64,000 bases of DNA from Catonia carolina (taxonomy: Eukaryota; Arthropoda; Insecta; Hemiptera; Achilidae): assembly GCA_035578175.1 (NCBI GenBank), contig JAQMRL010000011.1:7327501-7391500 (forward strand), in the 5' to 3' direction. The stretch's first letter is position 1. Each line of letters starts with the position of its first letter. Positions 1-10,517 of this stretch are shown here, piece by piece. The notes beneath the pieces are model-generated. The model was not told where the DNA came from and did not search any database. It saw only the letters and a list, made by a program, of their open reading frames with translations. Made by a program: the position numbers and the translations under genes.

Positions 1-432
1 TCTACTCTACCCGGAGGTTGGTGGGCCTACAATCTTGCTCTTTCCATAGCTGAAACTGAGACCAGACCTTCAAGAATGATGGTGAACCAGGAATTCCGCA
101 GTAGATGCCCAATCATGCTATGTCATCTTCCTTTAATTGTTTGTAGCAGGGTTCGTTGTTCATCTCATAAGACACTTTATTTGTCCATGAATCAATTTAT
201 TTGTCATGGAATAAGCATTTTCTGCCCGCACCATGTTTCAAAGGCTTCCAGTTTTTTTCCTATCCATCTTTTATTGGGTTCATGTCTCTGAGGCAATTTG
301 ATATACTTCAAATGAAAATTCTAACAAAACTCTTTCTTGTTTGCAGAGAAATACTTAATGATATTAGCAGTTTTTTCTTCTTGAAGAAACTTCTTTAGCT
401 TGTGCTATTCGGTTTCTTATTAGAGTTTGGCT
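1..432 (-). pseudogene. LINE-B-like reverse transcriptase relic, cut by window edge
   Basis: Read on the minus strand, this stretch keeps scattered phrases of the C-terminal half of a non-LTR retrotransposon ORF2. From 430 down to about 370 it reads TLIRNRIAQAKEVSSRRKN. From about 345 down it reads LSLQTRKSFVRIFI. Near 260 there is KLEAFETWCGQKMLI, then near 180-80 RTLLQTIKGR and MIGHLLRN, the order expected after the palm domain of this protein class (the R-K-x-F, x-x-E-T-W-x and x-x-x-GH-x-L-R landmarks). Frames change and stops occur, so it is dead. The upstream side is interrupted by the R2 copy starting at 433, whose duplicated target (422-432) lies in this relic. The downstream end runs off the window. 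It resembles the copies at 7410 and 14096. LINE identity is fairly sure; clade is not. Confidence 0.6.
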
Positions 433-826
433 GTTGTTGTTAGTGTCATTAGCCGAAGGGCTGGTTTGAACCTGTAGAGGTTTTACTAAGTAAAACGAGG
501 AGTGAAGTGGTTTACCAATGCCTTCCTCACTGAATGGAAAAGTACGCTTATCAGCATGCCGGTCCTTCTGAAAAGCACACATTTCCACTCTGCAAATGCC
601 ACCTTCACTTCATTCACCACAGGGTCTGGCTGTATAATGAAATTCATGACTTTCAGGGAAGATAACTCTGATTAGTTTCTTTTACACCTCTACCTTTACT
701 GTTTTTGGTTTGCTTCAGTCATTTAATTGGCTGACCATGTGATAAGAACTAGAACTATTATTTTAGCCCTGCAACGAATAGATTGAGTGTAAATAATTTG
801 ACACTTCACCTGTCTGTTATGGGCAG
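433..826 (-). mobile_element. R2 SINE-like retroposon, near full length
   Basis: A nearly complete copy of the R2 family. It is flanked by an exact 11-bp direct repeat AGAGTTTGGCT (422-432 and 827-837), which I read as the target-site duplication. On the plus strand it opens with (GTT)n, the complement of an (AAC)n tail, then the short hairpin CAGCC-GAAG/A-GGCTG, and closes at GTTATGGGCAG. The 11-bp variable-length duplication fits target-primed retroposition, not a DNA transposon. No long reading frame is conserved between copies, so it is non-coding. It sits inside the LINE-B relic. Confidence 0.7.
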
Positions 827-927
827 AGAGTTTGGCTATATAATGGAATTAAGTAGTTTCAGAGAATTTACATTTACATAAACTTTTGTCAACAGTTCGT
901 AGAATTACAATAAAACAAATTCAGTTG

Positions 928-1072
928 CATTGATTAATTAAGCGACTTGGTGACCAGCTGAAAACTAACCATGAACACACACCGTTGAATTTACCTATTA
1001 TAATTCAACCCTACGCAAGTTAAGACTATCAGCGAGAATCGATGAGAAATTTGGTTGGTTATAGCGAAAATT
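928..1072 (+). repeat. R3 repeat fragment
   Basis: Contains GCGACTTGGTGACCAGCTG near 942-960, followed by TGAACACAC and a stretch like AATCGATGAGAAATTTGGTTGG. These align in order with the copy at 8337 (GCGACTTTGTATGGTGACCAGCTG, TGAACAAAC, GCGATCAAATTGGGTGG). Diverged and partial. Function and class are unknown. Confidence 0.4.
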
Positions 1073-1075
1073 TTT

Positions 1076-1870
1076 ATGATTCTAATTAGCCTTTGCGAAG
1101 CACGGATGTGTAGGTAAATACAGAAATAATATATTAAGCCTTAACCACACATGTGTTTGTACACGGTTGACTTCAAAGACTCAGTAGAAAATAGTATAGC
1201 AACAGTTGCATGTCACAGGTTATGAATACATAATAAACGGATATGTATTGTATATTTGAGGAGGTAAAAGCCTATATAATGAGGATTTTCTGTGTGGTAT
1301 ACAGTCACATACATAAAAAAATATATTCGCATGATATCTATGCGTGAGATGAATTGTTAGGAAGGTTTCTTTGCTTATGTACAACAGTTTCCGCTTCCCG
1401 CAAGTATTTCTTCTGTGTACAATCTTATTTATTTATATATTCTCTTTGTTAATTGGTTATGAAATATGAAATACAAGTGCAGCAGCAGTTTCTTGCAATC
1501 GGATACGATGATGTAAAATGTAAATCTAGTTTATTTATGTCCGATGAAGTAGCTGCGTGGAGGATAACGTGAAATATAGCACGTTTTTAGATCGTGATGT
1601 TTAAAATCGCATGTAATAAAGTTTATAAAACGAACTCATACCTTATAAAGAGTTTCGCAAAAAGGTTTTCTGATATATTCTTTAATTATTATAATTTTTC
1701 AAAGAACGATGTCTATTCTTCTTAAGAATCAGTAATAATTTAGAACATGAAGAAACTTAATGTGAAAAATTGTGTCAATCTAAAATTGAACTGAACGAAA
1801 AAGACACCAATGCAGAAAGGACGATCGCATTCTTTGGATAAACTTTTTGTAATTATAAATACTAATCTCT
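1076..1870. other. AT-rich spacer, nothing recognised
   Basis: No repeat family, reading frame or RNA gene could be recognised here. It holds several AATAAA-like words, which are expected by chance in DNA this AT-rich. Confidence 0.5.
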
Positions 1871-2000
1871 CCTCGTTGCCCGGCCCGTTGATATAGTGGT
1901 CAATATGTAACTGATTTCTATGCCAGGGGTCCCGATTTTGGTTCCCAGTCAAGACTGGTATTTTTTCATCACTCATTTTCATCTTTCATACTCTACCACC
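1850..2000 (+). mobile_element. S2 tRNA-headed SINE copy
   Basis: TGCCCGGCCCGTTGATATAGTGGTCAATATG carries a tRNA-like A-box region (TAGTGG), and about 50 bases on TTGGTTCCCAGTC stands where a B box would lie. The tail TTTTTTCATCACTCATTTTCATC is shared with the copies at 3262, 31300 and 54104. The similarity to the 3262 copy begins about 25 bases upstream of the tRNA-like part (ATAAATACTA). No target duplication was identified. Confidence 0.55.
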
Positions 2001-2282
2001 TGAATTAACCATAATATTCATCAGGCAGCCGTGAACAGAAAAACAGCTCGCTTCGAATTCATAAATATATTATTTTATTTATTGATCGTCCTGTATTGTG
2101 TGTAGAAGTATTTCGGAGAAGGTTTTATTAAACTTTTTTAAATGTTTATTCGGGATTTTTAATAATTGTCCCTGCAATTTCTTGAGGATGCAATATTATA
2201 TCGGTCCAAGTAATAAACGGATCCTGATGTAGTTTCAGTAGAAAATGACAGATGCTTGCCAGTAATAAAGTTTTCCTCAGGC

Positions 2283-2700
2283 CGAGTTACGAGCCCTGCG
2301 CTGGATAGTCCAGTGGTGGGGCTGTCATCTTAGAGCCTCTAGACGGGCCCCGGGTTTCATTTGGAGACCCACCTACTAGGTTGGTCCGCCCTCTCCACAG
2401 TTGGGAAAATTCGTCATCCGCCTTCGAGACTGTAGACCATTTTTCCGGGTTCAATTTCCCTGGATTTTATTTGGGTTGTCTCCCTAGGCTCTTCCGCTGT
2501 CCACACCATTAGGAATCCTCCATTTCCGCCGTGAAGACCGTTGACCAGTTTTCACCTCAGTTGATCCGCGGGTACTTATTTGGCTATGCCTTATTCGTAC
2601 CTGCCTGCATATCTACAGGACGATCCCTATCAGCCATTGAGGCGCGCCGTGACGGGGTTGAGGCTCCATCTCAGTACCTCATACAAGGTTAAACTTAGCT
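2283..2700. other. GC-richer segment of unknown nature
   Basis: Base composition changes sharply here compared with the AT-rich flanks (runs such as GACGGGCCCCGGG and GAGGCGCGCCGTGACGGGG). No long open frame crosses it. It lies directly upstream of the LINE-A coding relic at 2741 and may be an insertion in, or an older part of, the same element. I do not recognise a gene. Confidence 0.4.
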
Positions 2701-2734
2701 CATACTCGATTCAAAGCCAAACCCTCGCATGAGC

Positions 2735-3005
2735 TGACCGAGCACGGGCTGCTGAAATGAGATTTTTGCGGGGAGTCAAAGGTTGTACCCGGTTAGGTAA
2801 AGTACGTAACGAAGCTATCCACGCCGAGTTAATGTTCAGTCAAATTGGAAAAGTTAAGAATAAATAAGAGAGACTGGTCCAATCATTTACTTCGCATGCC
2901 AGCTCACAGACTTTCTCTGCGAGCATGGAAATTTAAACCTAGACGGAAGCGAGGCTTGGGAAGACCTAAAAAAATACGGATGCCGGAACAGACCATTTAG
3001 CCTAA
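2735..3005 (+). pseudogene. LINE-A reverse transcriptase C-terminal relic
   Basis: The plus strand first reads AAEMRFLRGVKGCTRLGK followed by VRNEAIHAEL. After one frame change near 2870 it reads WSNHLLRMPAHRLSLRAWKF, then KPRRKRGLGRPKK and RMPEQ. This is the typical end of a non-LTR retrotransposon ORF2: the (E)MRFLR-V-x-G-x-T-R block, the W-x-x-HL-x-RM block, then a basic GRP(R/K)K segment. At least one frameshift and a stop in the first block show it is inactive. Copies of the same tail occur on the minus strand at 27489 and 39821. The palm domain with the catalytic aspartates is absent. Confidence 0.75.
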
Positions 3006-3261
3006 TCCTTGACATGATGATGAAATGACAGATTTCTCTCAATTTTGAACATAAAACAAAAAGTACAATTTTTCTCTTTTCTTTTAGTTTTATGAAGTTT
3101 TTTGTTTTATGTATACAACATTTTTTTTAAATTTGTGAATTTTTCATTAATATAGCCTATACCCTGTAAATAGTTTGGGAAGATCTATTTTTCCTTGAAG
3201 TAGTCCTACAAGCTGTATTTTTGATAAAAAGATATTTCAACGTGGAAACTCTTGGTGGTAA

Positions 3262-3420
3262 AATATAAATACTAGTGACTTCTGCTCGTTGCCCGGCCCG
3301 TTTATGTAGTGGTCAATATACAACTGACTTTTATGGGAGGGGTCCTGGGTTCAGTTCCCGATCAGGTGTGGCATTTTTTCATCATTCATTTTCATCTGTC
3401 AACCACTCGAAAATCATAAA
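3262..3420 (+). mobile_element. S2 tRNA-headed SINE copy
   Basis: Second S2 copy, closely matching that at 1850: GCCCGGCCCGTTTATGTAGTGG, then GGGTTCAGTTCCC in the B-box position, then the GGCATTTTTTCATCATTC tail. The shared upstream ATAAATACTA suggests the family unit starts before the tRNA-like head. Confidence 0.6.
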
Positions 3421-5063
3421 TACATAAATTTTAGTCATATTAATTTTCTTTAATTGATTTTATGTTATTGTAGTATAAATTTGCCTTAAAAATTATTTTC
3501 AATAGTTTTACAATTTTTCATCTTCTACGTAGAATTTTTTAAGATCATTTTTAGAGAGTACCTATGACCCAAGTACAGTCTACTATCAAATCTTAAGTTT
3601 CTTGGCCTTGTGGTTTTGAAAATTTTGTGACGTGGAAGTGAATATTGATTTCGTATTTGTATTTTTTTGTAGATGATAATACCTTTATATATTTACGTAA
3701 ATATTAAAGACTTAAATAGTTTTTAGAATGAAAGATATGTTCCTTTCAAACATAAACACTGCACATCTGAATATTTTTCTCTGTATAAAATATTGAAAAA
3801 CTGGTAAATGAAACAATGTATTATTTATTTTGTGTAGAATTTTATTTGTTATCATCTCTAGAATAAATAATTATGTAATATTGTTGAATAAAATATAATA
3901 TGTAGCGTGTCCTCAAAAGCAAGTAAATTTTCCAAGTATTAAAAACAGCCTGTAAATAAATCGTACACGCCTACTGAATATAGGTCCCTAGGGAGAGACA
4001 CATTCTGTATATTGCTATTAAATTATTTACTGGCAATCTTTGTAAAAAAATGTTACGAAACCCAAAACAGATGGCTTCCAATTCTGTATACGTTACTAAA
4101 TAATACAACTTAACAAATCTGAATTTTAACACGAGATAACTAACATTTACCGTATGTTTTAAAACATCAAACCTAAATTAAATTCTATACTAGTAATAAA
4201 AATAATAAAAAACTCACACAACATTAAACCACAAAGTTTGTGTTCCGTTCTAGATTTAGTGACAGAAAACAAACATACAAAGAAAATCATTAACATCGAT
4301 TCGTTCACGGTGTTTTTATTTTTATTTTACAAAAATAAACCACTAACGTTTTTGGATCATTCTCAAAAAAGTGTCATTTATACTATTAACAAGCTTCAAA
4401 ATTTTTTCCGAATTCTAATTACTAATCATTGACTTTCAGTTGGATGTAGTTTTAAATAGGACGCTTAGAAATCTGTAAATCTTAATCATATGTGAAATGA
4501 AAGAATAATCAATTCGGTTTATTCTCTTTTTTATGTATGAAATTTCCCGGTTTTCACTTTCCTGCAATCTGTCTATAGTATAGGTATACCTAAAGTGAGA
4601 AAATATTGCAATTGGGATTTGTTTTTTAAATTAATCTATATATTTCTGTACCAAAGAGGTAAAGAGTATTAACTCCAATTTTGGCAAAATTGAGTTAAAA
4701 CTGGCTTTAAAATCAGAAAGAAATGTTTCAGTTTTGTAGTTGATGTACATGTTTTTTTTTTGTAAAATCGTTATTGAATGTACTTTACTGATAGTCAAGT
4801 AAATTTTGCTTGAATTTTTGTAGAATTTGGTGTTTTATTCGACTGTTTCTAAACAGTAGAGTACTGGTAAATTTTGAAATTTTTTCAAACGTTGTGTATA
4901 AAATGCTGCTTCCTTATAAAATTAGTGTTAGCACTAGGTATTTCACTTAAGTTTTTTTTAACTTACTGTACATTGGAGTTAACACCAATGTAGAACGTAA
5001 AAAAGCGACAAAACACAGAAAACCGTAGGTTATCTGTCCTGTTTTGGTGCGAAGGAGTATAGA
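3421..5063. other. AT-rich spacer
   Basis: No repeat or gene recognised over about 1.6 kb. The short open frame at 4238-4432 is 64 codons, strongly AT-biased, and shows no motif, so it is not reported as a gene. Confidence 0.5.
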
Positions 5064-5076
5064 AGTTGACAAAGTT

Positions 5077-5467
5077 GTGTGTGTTTAGGTCATCAGCCGA
5101 AAGGCTGGTTTGAACCTGTAGAGGTTTTACTAAGTAAAACGAGGAGTGAGGTGGTTTACCTTTGCCTTCCTCACTGAGTGGAAAAGTATGCTTATCAGGA
5201 TGCCGGGCCCTCTGAAAAGGACATATTTTCCACTATGCAAATGACATCTTCACTTTATTCACCACAGGGTCTGGCTGTATAATGAAATTCATTACGTTTA
5301 GAGGAGATAACTCTGATTAGTGTCTTTTACACTTCTACCTCGACTATTCTCAAATGATTGTCATTGAATTGGCTGACCATATGATAAGAAACGGAATTAT
5401 TTAATTTATCCCTGGTACGAACAGATTGAGTGTAAATAATTTGACACTCCACTTATCTGTTATGGGC
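5077..5467 (-). mobile_element. R2 SINE-like retroposon, full length with 13-bp TSD
   Basis: The cleanest R2 copy for defining the ends. The exact 13-bp direct repeat AGTTGACAAAGTT lies at 5064-5076 and again at 5468-5480, so the inserted unit is about 391 bp. The plus strand starts GTGTGTGTTTAGGTCATCAG and ends CTGTTATGGGC. Internal landmarks shared with all copies are GAGGAGTGAGGTGGTTTACC, CATTCACCACAGGGTCTGG, GGAGATAACTCTGATTAGTG and TTGGCTGACCAT. No coding frame is conserved among copies. Confidence 0.8.
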
Positions 5468-5480
5468 AGTTGACAAAGTT

Positions 5481-6215
5481 ATGAAATAATAAATTTGTAG
5501 ATAAGAAGAAATTTCTGTAGAAACTGAGTGTAAATTTCAAGGTTCTAACACCTACTGAAATTTTGTTACAATAATGAAAAGATAATAATGCTACTTATTG
5601 GCGCTTCTGAAAAATTACCAAAATTGAGTTAACACCATTTACTTCTCACATACAGATTTAAAACGCAAAATCGCTTCCAATTTATTTTAAAAGGGAATTC
5701 TGTATTAACTCCTAAATACAGATTTCTACCGTACGAATTTTTATAATTTGTTCATGATTTAAAGAGTCCTTTTTCCTGATTTACCCAAAAGTTCTAAACT
5801 TGAAATTAATGCTAATATGAGCTTCATTTTACGAAATGAAAAAGGGTAAATTTCGTTTACCACGAAGCAGTAATAAAGCGTAATGTAATGCGGTTATCCC
5901 ACATTTACCCCCTCCATAGCCATATACCATAAGCATATAGGATATGTGTCATCTCTCTACTCATCTCAAAACAATTTCAGTCGGTGTTAGACATTGTGTT
6001 AACGGTGTTTTATTTAAAGTTTTAGTTTAAACCGTTCTTTTCAGGACGAAACTATCGTACTACTGTGGTTTAGTCGTTACTCAGCGTTCTTCTAAGAACG
6101 GTTAAGTTTGTTGTTAACTTAAATAATTTATTTAATAAAATGGTTTGAAGTTCAAGACATTGTGCGAACTGCGAATTTATTCGCACGGATTAATGCTAGT
6201 TAATTATTATAATTT
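5481..6215. other. AT-rich spacer
   Basis: Unique-looking sequence. No repeat or coding signal recognised. Confidence 0.4.
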
Positions 6216-6230
6216 GATCATATAGGCTGC

Positions 6231-6390
6231 CGGCCGCGTTGGCGATGTTGGTAACGTGCTCGCCTCTCATCACGCGGTCTTGGGTTCGAATCCCACTCGG
6301 GCATGGCATTTTTTCATACGTTACAAAAAATTCATTTCATCCTTCACCGTCTGCATTAGCAGCAATTTGCAAAACAGTCGGACGTTAAAC

Positions 6391-6432
<42 letters not shown>
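6231..6432 (+). mobile_element. S1 tRNA-derived SINE, full length, poly(A) tail and 15-bp TSD
   Basis: A complete SINE. The head CGGCCGCGTTGGCGATGTTGG gives an A box (TGGCGATGTTGG), and GGTTCGAATCC at 6283-6293 is a perfect B box, so the internal polymerase III promoter looks intact. The tRNA-unrelated body includes CCTTCACCGTCTGCATTAGC, and it ends in about 40 adenines (6392-6432). The 15-bp duplication GATCATATAGGCTGC flanks it exactly (6216-6230 and 6433-6447). The long pure A tail and perfect TSD suggest this is the youngest insertion in the window. It is not a tRNA gene: the 3' half does not fold back on the 5' end. Confidence 0.9.
6283..6293 (+). promoter_or_regulatory. Polymerase III B box of the S1 SINE
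   Basis: GGTTCGAATCC matches the B-box consensus exactly. With the A box about 45 bases upstream, the spacing is that of a tRNA-derived type 2 promoter. Confidence 0.85.
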
Positions 6433-6434
<2 letters not shown>

Positions 6435-6447
6435 TCATATAGGCTGC

Positions 6448-7405
6448 TGAACCACTCATAGGCGTTATGTACACTTTGTAGTAAGTACGTAAATTCCTGA
6501 CTCCGTTTGTACCGCGTTTATTCCTTACTTCCACGTTACTACCGCGTTTATTCGTTTATTCTTTACTTCGTTTAGTAGGTGATATCGGATTAGTGGAAGA
6601 CTCCTTACACCCGCGTTATAACTGGGGAAAATTGTACTTTTGATGGTGTAAAATATGTTTTCTTATTTTAAAATTTTATTTAAATATGACAACTACGATT
6701 AAATAATAAAAATAAAATAATTCTTTAAATGCAATAAAACTTATTGAGGATTATTATGACTACAATATTTTGACACGGTCTGCTGATTTAAAAATTCATT
6801 AAACAATTTACAGATTCTTTTATTAAACTAAACTTTAACGACTTTTTTCATAATGGAACTATTCATTATTTTTCTCAACTTAAAAGCAACTACATTATCT
6901 TTATTTTTGTCTACGTATATTTTAGATTGATTATAGCTACAGTAATAAAGTTTATGCTGTCAAGATGTATGTAGTTGTGAAAGTTTTCATTTTAAATCAT
7001 GCAAGCTGACAATTTGTCTGCGTGAATTAATTTCTTTGACAATTCATGTTTAGTAATCAGTTTTTAAACGAAACTGTTTAAGTGCTGATTTAAAAACCTA
7101 ATAAAAATATACGAACTCATGACAGAAAAATTCTTCAATATTCCTTTTTTTATAGTTAAATGAATTTTTTTTAATATAAATGATTGACAAACCGAACTAA
7201 CTTTTTCGCTTATCTTCAAGCAGTATTGCATTTTAGTCACTCTATGTCCGATTTTGATGCTGTATCCATAAAACTATAAGTATTTTGGGGTTAACCGTGT
7301 GAAATGACTCAAAATGGAATGAACCAATCTTAGTGTGTTGTTTTACAGAGAATTAGCAGTAGCAGCTACTTTATGCACATGACGAGAAATTTATACAGTT
7401 TGGTA
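6448..7405. other. AT-rich spacer with one short direct repeat
   Basis: A 14-base direct repeat TACCGCGTTTATTC occurs twice about 30 bases apart (near 6509 and 6539). Otherwise nothing recognisable. Confidence 0.4.
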
Positions 7406-7409
7406 AATT

Positions 7410-8275
7410 TTAAACGTTTTCCACGCAGCTGAGTTTTAGAAAACTCGACTGGTTTGATGCAGTTCTCCAAGCTGTTCTATCTTGCGCAAGTCGTTTCATA
7501 TCTACATACCTGTAACACCCTACATCTTTTGTGATTTGCTTTATAAACTTTAACTTTTGCCTCCCCCTACAATTCACTCCCTCAATATTATCCTCCATTA
7601 TTGATAGACCAATATATGGATGTCTTAAGATGCATATCTTAACCAGAAGAAGGGATACGCTAGTGGGGCATCTCACTAGCGTATCCCTTCTTCTGGTAAG
7701 ATGCTTCCATATATTTGTTTTTTCCATCCACTCGCCTAAGAACGTCTAAATTACTTATTTTGTCCACCCGCCTAATCGTTAAAATTTTCCTATAACACCA
7801 CATTTCAAAAGCTTCTATTCTCTTCCTTTTTACAGCCCCTATCACCCATGTTTCACTCCCGTATAATGCTACACACCAAACATAGTGTTTTAAGAATTTT
7901 TTCCTAATTTGTAAATCAACGTTTGTAGTCAGTAAGCTGTTTTTCATTTCAAAGGCTTTTCTAGCTTGAGCAATCCTACTTTTGATAACACTTGTGCTTG
8001 TACCATCCTGTGTTATTTTACTCCCTAGATAGCAGAATTCCCTAACTTCCTGTTTGTTTTCGTTGCCTACTTTTAAATTTCCCATCTCTCTAAACCACTA
8101 TTGATGCTGCACAACACTTTCGTTTTGTTCTTATTAATTTTCATGAAGTAATCCTTTCTTATGATCTCATCCATTCCATTTAAGATATTTTCTAATTCTT
8201 TCTTTCCCTCAGCTAATACTACTATATCATCGGCGAATCTCAGCATTTTTATTGCATTTATACTGCACTGCAAGT
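7410..8275 (-). pseudogene. LINE-B reverse transcriptase relic with palm motif
   Basis: Largest LINE-B relic. Read on the minus strand from 8273, it begins inside the palm domain with the catalytic-loop motif RFADDIVVLAEG (FADD at about 8237-8223), then KINKNKTKVL, the usual post-catalytic block. After a frame change near 8080 it continues with FCYLGSKITQDG, SRIAQARKAF, VALYGSETWV and RIEAFEMWCYRKIL. The last part, after another disruption, gives RQKLKFIKQITKDVGCYRYV and QDRTAWRTASNQS. The order is that of a non-LTR retrotransposon ORF2 from palm to C-terminus; N-terminal endonuclease and most of the palm are missing (5' truncation). The element is dead through frameshifts and a fold-back duplication at 7629-7704. 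Clade not assigned (RTE- or Jockey-type is possible). Confidence 0.85.
7642..7697. repeat. Perfect 24-bp inverted repeat inside the LINE-B relic
   Basis: ACCAGAAGAAGGGATACGCTAGTG at 7642-7665 is the exact reverse complement of 7674-7697, with 8 bases (GGGCATCT) between. Imperfect pairing continues outward by about 8 bases (GCATATCTTA against AAGATGC). The sister copy near 14280-14325 has only one arm, so the second arm arose here by an inverted local duplication. Confidence 0.85.
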
Positions 8276-8336
8276 ATTATAAATAAATAACCTCAAAGTA
8301 AAAGTTTTCTTTGTTCATTGACAACAAACTTTCAAT

Positions 8337-8580
8337 TCAAGTCTTTATATGGCCTTCGGGCCAGCCCAGACACTCAGCTGGTAGAAAGTCGCTATTATTT
8401 GTTGAGTAACACTAGTTGGGCAAGCGACTTTGTATGGTGACCAGCTGACAGCCATTCTTGAACAAACTCCACTGGGGGTCCCTGTTCAAAAATTCATGCC
8501 AAATCTTGTCAAAAAATACAGCGAAAAGCAGCGATCAAATTGGGTGGTTGTCGATAAAGTAAGTACAGTTCCCGATAACA
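8337..8580 (+). repeat. R3 repeat copy
   Basis: Matches the copy at 32340 over its length: CCTTCGGGCCAG / CCTTTCGGAGCAG, GTTGAGTAACACTAGTTGGGC / ATTAAGTAACACTCTTTGGGC, ATGGTGACCAGCTGA / ATGGTTACCAGCTGA, and AGCAGCGATCAAATTGGGTGG / AGCAGCGAAATTG. No coding frame and no clear ends; class unknown. The S1 SINE at 8594 follows directly. Confidence 0.6.
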
Positions 8581-8593
8581 AATAAAAGCTAAA

Positions 8594-8727
8594 TGCGGTC
8601 TTTGGTTCGAATCCCACTCAGGCACGGCATTTTCGTACGTTATAAAAAATCATTTCATCATTCACAGTTACAACCCAACGTTGTCGCTAATGACCACAGT
8701 AGTTAATGCGACGTTAAATAAACAAAG
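8594..8727 (+). mobile_element. S1 SINE, 5' truncated, exact 13-bp TSD
   Basis: This copy starts just upstream of the B box (GGTTCGAATCC at about 8604) and lacks the A box, so it was 5' truncated at integration. The direct repeat AATAAAAGCTAAA flanks it exactly (8581-8593 and 8728-8740). Its 3' end reads GTCGCTAATGACCACAG...GCGACGTTAAATAAAC. The same kind of end occurs at the 3' end of the LINE-D relic near 41725-41765, which makes this the key copy for linking S1 to a partner LINE. Confidence 0.85.
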
Positions 8728-8799
8728 AATAAAAGCTAAAATAAAAGTTCATAAGTTCTGTATTCTGTTATTCAGGTTAGAAAATCATTACTTTACAAT

Positions 8800-9260
8800 T
8801 ACTTTGACGAGGTAGCTACGTTCTACCGTCGTCATGTAGTTTAACTAAGGGTTGTGTCCCTCGGCAATCGTCGATGGCACTGAAGGCAAAATTATATGGT
8901 GTACAAACACTTGCTGGCAAATTTAAAGGCGATTCGGTCCTAACTAATATTTTATTATTAGTTATTACAATTTTTATAATCTTCGACGTGTTTTCTTTGA
9001 CTGTTAGGACCCAAATGTTTTCTGACGCGGGCCTTGAGCCCGAAGAGGCACCCTGACAAGAGGGCGAGAAATGCACACTCCCCAGGTCGGTCGACGTGGC
9101 TCCAACTCGCCCTCGAAATTTTTAATTTTTTAACTAGTTTTTATATTCAACAAGGTGACTGTCGCCGTCACAAAGTTTTATAAGAGTTCTTAGGAACGGC
9201 CTCCAGGTCTAAGCCTTCCGGCGACCAATTGGAGGGGAGGTGGTGAGAGAAATGCCAGTA
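8800..9260. other. GC-richer segment, unrecognised
   Basis: Composition is less AT-rich than the flanks (GACGCGGGCCTTGAGCCCGAAGAGG; CGGCCTCCAGG; GGAGGGGAGGTGG). Opposed open frames of 60-86 codons (8874-9056 plus, 8816-9076 minus) show no motif I know. GGTGACTGTCGCCGTCAC near 9154 is a near-palindrome. It could be an old transposon body or a host exon or CpG remnant; I cannot decide. Confidence 0.35.
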
Positions 9261-10183
9261 AACCATTTACAATTACTTTAGAAAAATCTTTCAGGGTCTC
9301 CGCATAATGTATATATATCTTTATTAATTTAGTCATTGATATTACAAAACAAAGAACAACCGAATAATCACTAAAGACATAATAATTAAAATTTTAAAAT
9401 GTAGTAGAGTTCTTGGTTAAATTTAATTTGTCTTGTATAATTTTTATCGTTTTATGATAAATATCGGTTATGATTGCTTCGTGGTTAAACCAGTATTAAA
9501 TGTGTCTTTGTAAACAACGTTTCTAGAAACATATTTTATACTTCAGTAAGACTCAAAATGTGTTCAAATAAAATTTAATCCTGTAAAAATAATCTTTAAG
9601 TACATACCAGTAGACTGGTTAAATAAATTCCCTTAAAAAAATATTGTTAAATAATTCCTTCTGGTTTCGTTATTTTCTTTTTATTTGTGTCATTTCTATT
9701 ATGTTTTTCTTTTCTAGTTTCCTTATCTTCGTTGTTAGTTTTAATTCCTTTGTACTTTGTTAAGAATATCTTCTGTCATAATGAATATTCATTAGCGGTG
9801 TACCAAAGAACATATAAAATTTAAAATACCATTAACATATTGTGGATTAGTAGGTTGGGGTTTCTTATGTTCTTTTTTAATTCAGATTTTAAATATATAC
9901 TTAAGATCTATTGTTACTGTATAATTAGTATTGTCTTGTATTCTGATTCTTAATTTTAAATTTTTAAGTTTTTTTTGAAAAGTTCTTCATTAGCATAATC
10001 GTTGTAACATTAATTAGCTTGTAACGATATTATAGTTTTTAAATTATTGTATTTGTTTTGAATTATAATATTTTAGTTATAGTCATAATAATATTTGTTT
10101 TTTGTTTTTCTTATTATGAAATCGGCCATTCCAATATTTTCTTTTATAGAGGAACGGGAACAAAATAATAAAGTTAAACTGAG
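9261..10183. other. AT-rich spacer
   Basis: Only T-rich and A-rich runs, no recognised element. Confidence 0.4.
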
Positions 10184-10332
10184 TGTTGTTTAGGTCATCA
10201 GCCGAAAAGCTGGTTTGAACCTGTAGAAGTTTTACTAAGAAAACGAGGAGTGAGGTGGTTTACCATTGCCTTTCTCACTGAATGGAAAAATATGCTTATC
10301 AGTATACCGGGCCCTCTGAAAAGCCCATATTT
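10184..10332 (-). mobile_element. R2 fragment, tail side only (5' truncated)
   Basis: Starts GTGTTGTTTAGGTCATCAGC with the hairpin CAGCC-GAAA-AGCTG and stops after GGGCCCTCTGAAAAGCCCATATTT. Since the (AAC)n tail is at the plus-strand left end, the missing part is the 5' head, as expected from incomplete reverse transcription. Confidence 0.65.
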
Positions 10333-10402
10333 TTGTACAATTTTGTATCGGACTTTCCTTGTAGTATTAATTTTTTTTGTTTTTATTTAAAGTTGCATCA
10401 AC

Positions 10403-10517
10403 TGCTTGTTTATTAGCGACTACGGTGGGTATCTAGAACAGTGAGTTTTGACTTAAGAAAATTTCCAGACCCTAGAATCGAACCTGGGACCTCTGTAGTG
10501 TATTCTAGCGGCCAATT
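10403..10517 (-). mobile_element. S4 tRNA-headed SINE
   Basis: On the minus strand it reads GCCGCTAGAATACACTACAG, then the B box GGTTCGATTCTAGG, the body GGTCTGGAAATTTTC and the end GTAGTCGCTAATAAAC. The body word GGGTCTGGAAA and the tail CTAATGAC/CTAATAAA recur in the copy at 63390. No target duplication located. Confidence 0.55.

Noticed and set aside
2283..2700. rRNA or snRNA gene because of higher GC
   Set aside because: No recognisable conserved rRNA or snRNA core sequence, and it abuts a LINE relic.
6231..6302. Possible functional tRNA gene
   Set aside because: A and B boxes are good, but no acceptor stem closes, and a SINE body, poly(A) tail and 15-bp target duplication follow.
8816..9076. 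86-codon minus-strand frame as a gene
   Set aside because: No motif, mirrored by an open frame on the other strand, and no splice or promoter evidence.
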